A DNA stretch of 64,000 nucleotides from Pachypanchax playfairii (Eukaryota > Chordata > Actinopteri > Cyprinodontiformes > Aplocheilidae). The stretch is from NCBI GenBank assembly GCA_006937955.1, contig SSNP01000011.1:989994-1053993 (forward strand), read 5' to 3'. Below the pieces are notes generated by a model. That model was not told the origin of the DNA and ran no database searches. It saw nothing but the letters and a program-made list of their open reading frames with translations. Shown here piece after piece: positions 58,844-64,000 of the stretch. Every line of letters begins with the position of its first letter. The first letter of the stretch is position 1. The position numbers and the translations under genes are program-made.

Positions 58844-61521
58844 GTGAGTGCGCTGTGTGAAAAGAGTAATGAAGGGTTGCTGGTGGTTTCTGAGTGTGCC
58901 ATCAAGGGCAGCTGAGGAATGGGTGAGTGATATGGTTATCACAATATTTTAGTTTATTTACATTCAGTTTTAACTAATGATGGTATTAACCTTATTGTAA
59001 GTTACTAAACAATAAAAAAATATAGTTTCCTCATAGAAAAAAATCTGACTATTGAGGCCAAATAACCTTTTGAACAGATTTCAATCAGTTTGTGCAGTGA
59101 AGCCATAGATGTGTGGCACAGTTCCTGGCAATCACCAGCTCACTGTAAAGTCATGTTAACAGAACGATGCAGAGAACTCAACTTTAGCACTCCTTACTGT
59201 CTTTAATGCACGATCAAAATCATCACATCTCGAACAGCCCATGTGGAAACAATCCATAAATACACTCTATTATTAGTCTTCCTTATGACCAGTGACCATA
59301 TCAGGAATGAGGACTCTGCTTTCTTTTCATATCATCTGACCAATATAAAGGATTTACAGACTGACCTTGCAGTTGACTGTATGAATCCAACGTAGTGTGT
59401 AGATATTACTCTAGCAGCACTGTGTAAAGGTGTCTTTCATCCATTTGTTTTATCAATAACAAATGGCAAAAAAATCAACAGTTAGTTTTCATAGAGCCCA
59501 TTCTTCTCAGTCTGCCATCATCAGGGACTCTTTGTGTAAGGATGAAGGAGAACCCACAGTCTTTGACACTGGGGGTGACTCTTTACTGCTGAGATGTTGT
59601 GTGGGCATTTTTAGTAAACCTCTAGTCTGGCTTACCTTTTATCCACCGTTTACGAGTATGTCTGTTGCTATAAAGGATATTTTTTAATAATCTACAGTTT
59701 CTCTTAAACACGGTGTTCTGCATTCTGTTGTTGGTCCTATTTTATTTGCTTCCTTTAAACCACATCTTAAGTAGCATTTCTTATAACTGTCATGCTGATA
59801 AAATTAATCTTGCTATTATTATTGAATCCCATATATTTCTAAAGCAAGGGTGTCCAACTCCAGTCCTTGAGCCACTATCCTTCCGCAGGGAGTTTCCTGC
59901 TTCAGCACCTGATTTAGATGAACAGGTCGTTAACTTGTTGACATGCTGATGAATCAGGTGTACTAAAGCAGGCAAAGCTTTAAAGGCTCAACGTTCACCT
60001 ATATTCACATACAGTTCTACCAGGACCCTGAGATCAGCTTATTATCAGCTTGTTTTTCATCCTGTCTTTTGTTATTTTGATGTGAAGTACCTTCTAATGA
60101 TTGTCTTGAATGGTTTTCTACATTTTCCTTACATGTTAGAGAATTGATAGCACAGTTCCAACTTCCAGTACATGAAATGATCCTTTTGTCCTTTTGAGTG
60201 AAGTGAAGAAACAATTATACTATTAAGATGTACAATGAATCTACATCAAATTAGGTTCATGACAAAAATGAAAACAATTTGAGTAAAAATATTATGATAG
60301 ATAAGATTTACCAGAAAAGCAAAGCAAAGAGTTACCTCATATTTTTACACTGTAGCAGATATATCTGCTAAAATTTTGATTTATTAACATGGTAATTTAA
60401 TAAATAATTGTATTTCCATACAGTAAAGTCATAGTTTATTTTTCTTGTGAATATTGATGTTATTACACAGTAACAAAAACTCAATTGTCATGGGGTGAAT
60501 TTCTCCAATGTTCACATAATTATAAAGGTGAATTTTGATTTAATAATCTAGAATTGTTGCACCATTAACTGTAACATTTTAAGGAGTGAGTAGATTTGAA
60601 GAACTGCTGGAGATACTTAAAACTGTAAACAGCAGGTTTCTAAAGTGATACTAGATTAGCCATTCTCAGGCTTTCAGCAGACTGAGATCTCAAAGCAGAA
60701 GCTGCTTGTGATTCCCCCGGTTTCCCCAAAGTCTGTAGCTGCATATGAATGAGCTCCATCGATTAGACCTCACCATGGTGCTTGTGTAAGAGAACGACTG
60801 GAGTGTGCGTGTTATGTGTGCATTTGTGGGGCTGCTGGCTTTCTCCCCCGTGTCTCTTCAGCAATTTACAAACTGTTGTTTTCATAGAGAGCAACGATAT
60901 GGGTATCGTTTTTTGGCCAAACCATAAACTGAAGCTTTGTCATTAACAGTTTCTTTTGACACGACAATGAGGAATTATATTGGCAGGGATGGTAACCAGC
61001 TAACAAAACGGTTGTCTATAACACATTTTAATGCCATATTCTCTTTTTTTTTGTTAGAATAAAATGCACAAGTGGTGCAGACTCTCTCACGGCTTTCACA
61101 ACCCTCAAACCCTTTTGTCTCACACTAAAAGTGTGACCCTCTTGTGTTAAAGTCTGCCAGCTGTAGTCTACTGGAGTGTGAGGTTAGCACCACGAACTGT
61201 GATTGTTTACATAATGAGAATGGTGTAAACTTTATTTTCAAATTTTCCGCCTGCGTGTGACAGGCTTACTTGATAATTAGCTTGTCAGCATGTCTTCAGG
61301 GCTTGCATGACATTTCAATCATGAGCAGAAGCATTTTTAAAGCAGCCAAACATGACTAAAAATAAAGTGCCATGAAAATAGATTTATTCATTCTGTTCTT
61401 GAAGCTATTCCACAAATTATATTTAAATGTTTATTGTAAAATTCTGTATATTGTCTTTTTTTTTATAAGTTTGGTCTTACTTAAACTGTTCCATACACTT
61501 TTGTTGGTTGCTAAAAAACAG
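58844..61521. other. Intron-like noncoding sequence
   Basis: Between two exon-like segments. Contains a MITE fragment at 59845-59985; otherwise AT-rich, with nothing recognised. Confidence 0.4.
59845..59985. mobile_element. Truncated copy of the hAT-like MITE
   Basis: caagggtgtccaactccagtccttgagccactatcc matches one end of the MITE at 53621-53833. The middle is related (cctgcttcagcacctgat, gatgaatcaggtgtactaaagcagg) and the opposite end is lost. Confidence 0.65.
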
Positions 61522-61572
61522 GAGCTCCGGATCGTGTCCCATCTTGTCACTGGTAAACAGGAGAGAATTATT
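61522..61572 (+). CDS. Candidate internal coding exon, 17 codons, gene unidentified
   Basis: ELRIVSHLVTGKQERII between an acceptor ctaaaaaacag and a consensus donor att|gtgagt, phase 0 at both ends. It would continue the 58721-58843 exon (…QQKLL|ELRIV…). The acceptor has a mixed pyrimidine tract. Short, so chance is a real alternative. Confidence 0.3.
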
Positions 61573-61972
61573 GTGAGTAAATAGAGTTAAACTGGTGTTC
61601 AAATTTTCAGGTTGAAAAAATAAGAACCAATTATGGTTCTTAAAGTATTCTTGTTGCATCAGCGGTTACTCAAACCGCCCAGTAAGACTAAGTGAAGTGA
61701 ACATGAAAAACTGACAGAGCATAAGGCACTTCTTCTCAAATCTGATTTAGCCTGCAGCTCTGTTGTGCTATGACTGAGATCTAATCAACAAACATGCTTA
61801 TAATGGTCTTTTTCCTCGGATATATGGCTGACTGCTGCCGTTAAATCTCCAATTTACATAGCTTGTGCAAGGGGAAAACTGGGAACTTTTTGCTTTGTGT
61901 TTCAGGTTTCCACCATGTGTGTCATAGGAATCAAGCTTTCACTGACTTTGTCTGACAATATATTGATATACA

Positions 61973-62690
61973 CGACCGGGCAAAGTTTTAAACACCCAAA
62001 TTTTCCTTGTAAACTGCCAGTGGTTAAAAAAGGTAAGGGTACCCCAAACTACATAATAATGTAAGTTTCAGAATTCTATAAAAAGGCTTTTTTCAGGGAA
62101 GACAAAATGGGTCAACAATTCAAATCTCTCCTGCAGTAATGGTGGTTGATCAAGCCTAGAAAGCCGGTGCTACTAATTCCTACAGGTGTTCCAACTTCAC
62201 AGGAACACCTCCCCCTCTGTCTGCATAAAAGCAGTGGTGGAAAACACTGTGGTACCAAACCCTCATGAGCATCATTTGAACAGTATCGTAATGCAGAAAG
62301 TTGTGTGTCGCTACGACAATGGTGAGAATATATATAACAATGGAAGAGAGAGACCAACATAACACTTAAACATATAGGTCTTCCTACAGAGATATTGCAA
62401 AGAAGGTTTCCTTCCATATCAAAAGGCATTAAGAAACTGGTGCAAACTCTGATGGGAAGAGGTCTTGCAGACCCAAAGCCACAAGTGAATCAGCAAAGTT
62501 ACTGAGAGTTAACAGTTTGCATGCTTCAAACACAGCTTAATAGTGGTCATAGTAAGCAAGTATCCCGTTCAACTGTAAAGAGAAAACTTCAAGATGCAGG
62601 TTTAACAGGACAAGTTGCAGCAAGACAGCAATCGCTAACACGTTTGTATAAGAAAAAGAGACTTACAAAAATATGAGTGCTTGGAATGAA
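61973..62690 (+). pseudogene. Tc1-like transposon remnant with broken transposase N-terminus
   Basis: Starts with a Tc1-type end (cgaccgggcaaagttttaaacaccc). From about 62370 a broken frame reads YRDIAKKVSFHIK and, after shifts, SRSTVKRKLQDAGLTGQVAA, the helix-turn-helix part of a Tc1 transposase. The catalytic half is absent. This is a different family from the intact copies. Confidence 0.7.
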
Positions 62691-63555
62691 GGTCTTGTTT
62701 CTCTAATTTACTGCTTGTTTTGTTGCACAGCCTAATCCTGATTTACAGAACTGAACTCAACAGAGAATTTCCGTATCACCAGCACAAAAAGCAAGACTAC
62801 CATTTTAGTGTAAGTGGCACAGGAGTAGAACTAAATGTCTAAAGTTGTGCAGAGATATAAATATAATGTAATAAATGTTTCAAACACACAGCTTTGTATT
62901 TCACAACTTTTTAATGTGAATCTGTTCATACTGTGATGATTTCTTCTCCTGCAGGTGCAGTTTGACCAAATAAATAAAACATACTTTAGCATTTGTTGAA
63001 AAGAAGTATTTCATTTAAAATATAAACATTTCCTGGAGGGTTTTTCGTGGAAGAAGATCAACAATATAAAAATACAGCCAAGCTTTAAAACCTCAGTCTG
63101 TTTTATCTCTAAACCCCCTCTTTGTATAAAGTCTCGCCAAAACTCTGTTTGAAAAGTGGCTTTTTATACAAGTATAAAACACGCTGAAGACCTGTTGGTG
63201 TCTGTTTTCTAGCTCGAGAATTGAGCATCTCTTCATATGCAGATTTGTTGTTTAATATGAAGATAATTTACAGATTTAGTAATGTGCTGTGCAATGCTTT
63301 TAGCAGGGCAATTCTCTTAAAATTAATGCAAAAATGTTTTAAATGTCTTTTTCTCAGTTGGGTTTATTACTGTGCTCTGTGTGCACCAATTGAATTTTGA
63401 TATGCGAGCAACCTTTTCTTGTGCTTCAACGTCCCAGCTGAAGGCTTTTTTGATTGAGCTGCACTCAGTTTGATGGTCAGTGTGAATCATCAGGCTGAGA
63501 TACATTTGAATGCTAATATGCTAATATGCATCACACAAATTGGATAAATTCCAGG
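62691..63555. other. Noncoding, no gene seen
   Basis: AT-rich sequence between the Tc1 remnant and the GT repeat; nothing recognised. Confidence 0.4.
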
Positions 63556-63556
63556 A

Positions 63557-63557
<1 letters not shown>

Positions 63558-63592
<35 letters not shown>
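63558..63592. repeat. (GT)n microsatellite
   Basis: About 17 tandem GT units, directly at the edge of the LINE remnant on the minus strand. Confidence 0.95.
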
Positions 63593-63595
<3 letters not shown>

Positions 63596-63599
63596 AGTA

Positions 63600-64000
63600 T
63601 ATATAAACCTCTTCCTTGCCCTCGCCCAGTCTCCCTTCCTTCCAAGCTCGGGTCCTCTACCAGAGGCCTGGGAGCTTGAGCACAGTTCTTTTCTCAGAAC
63701 TGCACTTTTCTAAACTGATATGTCAGATATTTTTCCAGTGACCCTTTGTAGCCTCTCCTCCAGTTTGGGGGGGTTACTGTCAGCACTGATGCCTTTACTT
63801 TCCAGACCTTCTCCAGACCTTCTTCTCTCTCTAGTTTCTCGTGATCCTTTTTCCTGACATTGCAGTCACTGGGTATTGATATGTCAACCACCACAGCTTT
63901 CCTCTGCAGTTTGTCCACCACCACAATGTCTGGTTAGTTCATCGTTATCATTCTGTTAGTCTGTATCTGGAAGTCCCACAGAATCTTAGCTCTGTACAGA
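63600..64000 (-). mobile_element. LINE remnant (polyprotein C-terminus)
   Basis: The minus strand reads VVDKLQRKAVVVDISIPSDC, KKDHEKLEREEGLEKVWKVK, then TPPNWRRGYKGSLEKYL. I recall the pattern KTAVVVDVAIPxDxNIRKKExEKLEKYQxLKEELxxxWxV as the end of a fish LINE reverse transcriptase. Truncated by the window edge and probably decayed. Confidence 0.65.

Overview
This is a stretch of a teleost fish genome (perhaps a percomorph). The evidence is the intron-exon gene structure, short fish-type introns, three conserved vertebrate genes and a dense mix of fish repeats. I rebuilt the exons by hand from consensus splice sites, preserved reading phase and recalled family sequences. All totals below come from that reading.

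Layout. 1-1261: the right part of a Tc1 transposon with an intact transposase. 1873-5625 (minus): the first eight coding exons of a ulk1-type autophagy kinase whose remainder lies left of the window. 9020-33414 (minus): a complete adgrd1 (GPR133) adhesion GPCR in 26 coding exons, 909 codons plus stop. Its 9.9-kb intron 14254-24173 is packed with repeats: a LINE remnant containing a 17-bp minisatellite, a solo LTR with target duplication, and other LINE and Tc1 pieces. 33415-34875: a divergent intergenic region that should hold the promoters of adgrd1 and stx2. 34876-42263 (plus): complete syntaxin-2 in 10 coding exons (294 aa), with a second, complete Tc1 copy in intron 7. 42264-64000: the stx2 3' UTR, then mostly noncoding, repeat-rich sequence. 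In it lie four exon-like segments on the plus strand (46587-46652, 46736-46864, 58721-58843, 61522-61572), all phase 0, which may be 5' exons of an unidentified gene. rimbp2 is the positional candidate from human synteny.

The gene set matches human 12q24.33, where STX2 and ADGRD1 are divergent neighbours and ULK1 lies in the same band. The three genes do not form one pathway: ULK1 starts autophagy, ADGRD1 is a Gs-coupled adhesion receptor, and syntaxin-2 is a plasma-membrane Qa-SNARE. Their proximity reflects conserved synteny.

The most notable mobile DNA is a pair of nearly identical, apparently intact DD34E Tc1 transposons about 40 kb apart. Others are a piggyBac-like MITE with TTAA flanks, a hAT-like MITE nested in an older palindromic-ended element, two LTR-like insertions and remnants of at least three other Tc1 families. 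I found no CRISPR array, rRNA or convincing functional tRNA gene, and nothing I would call a wholly new molecular system.
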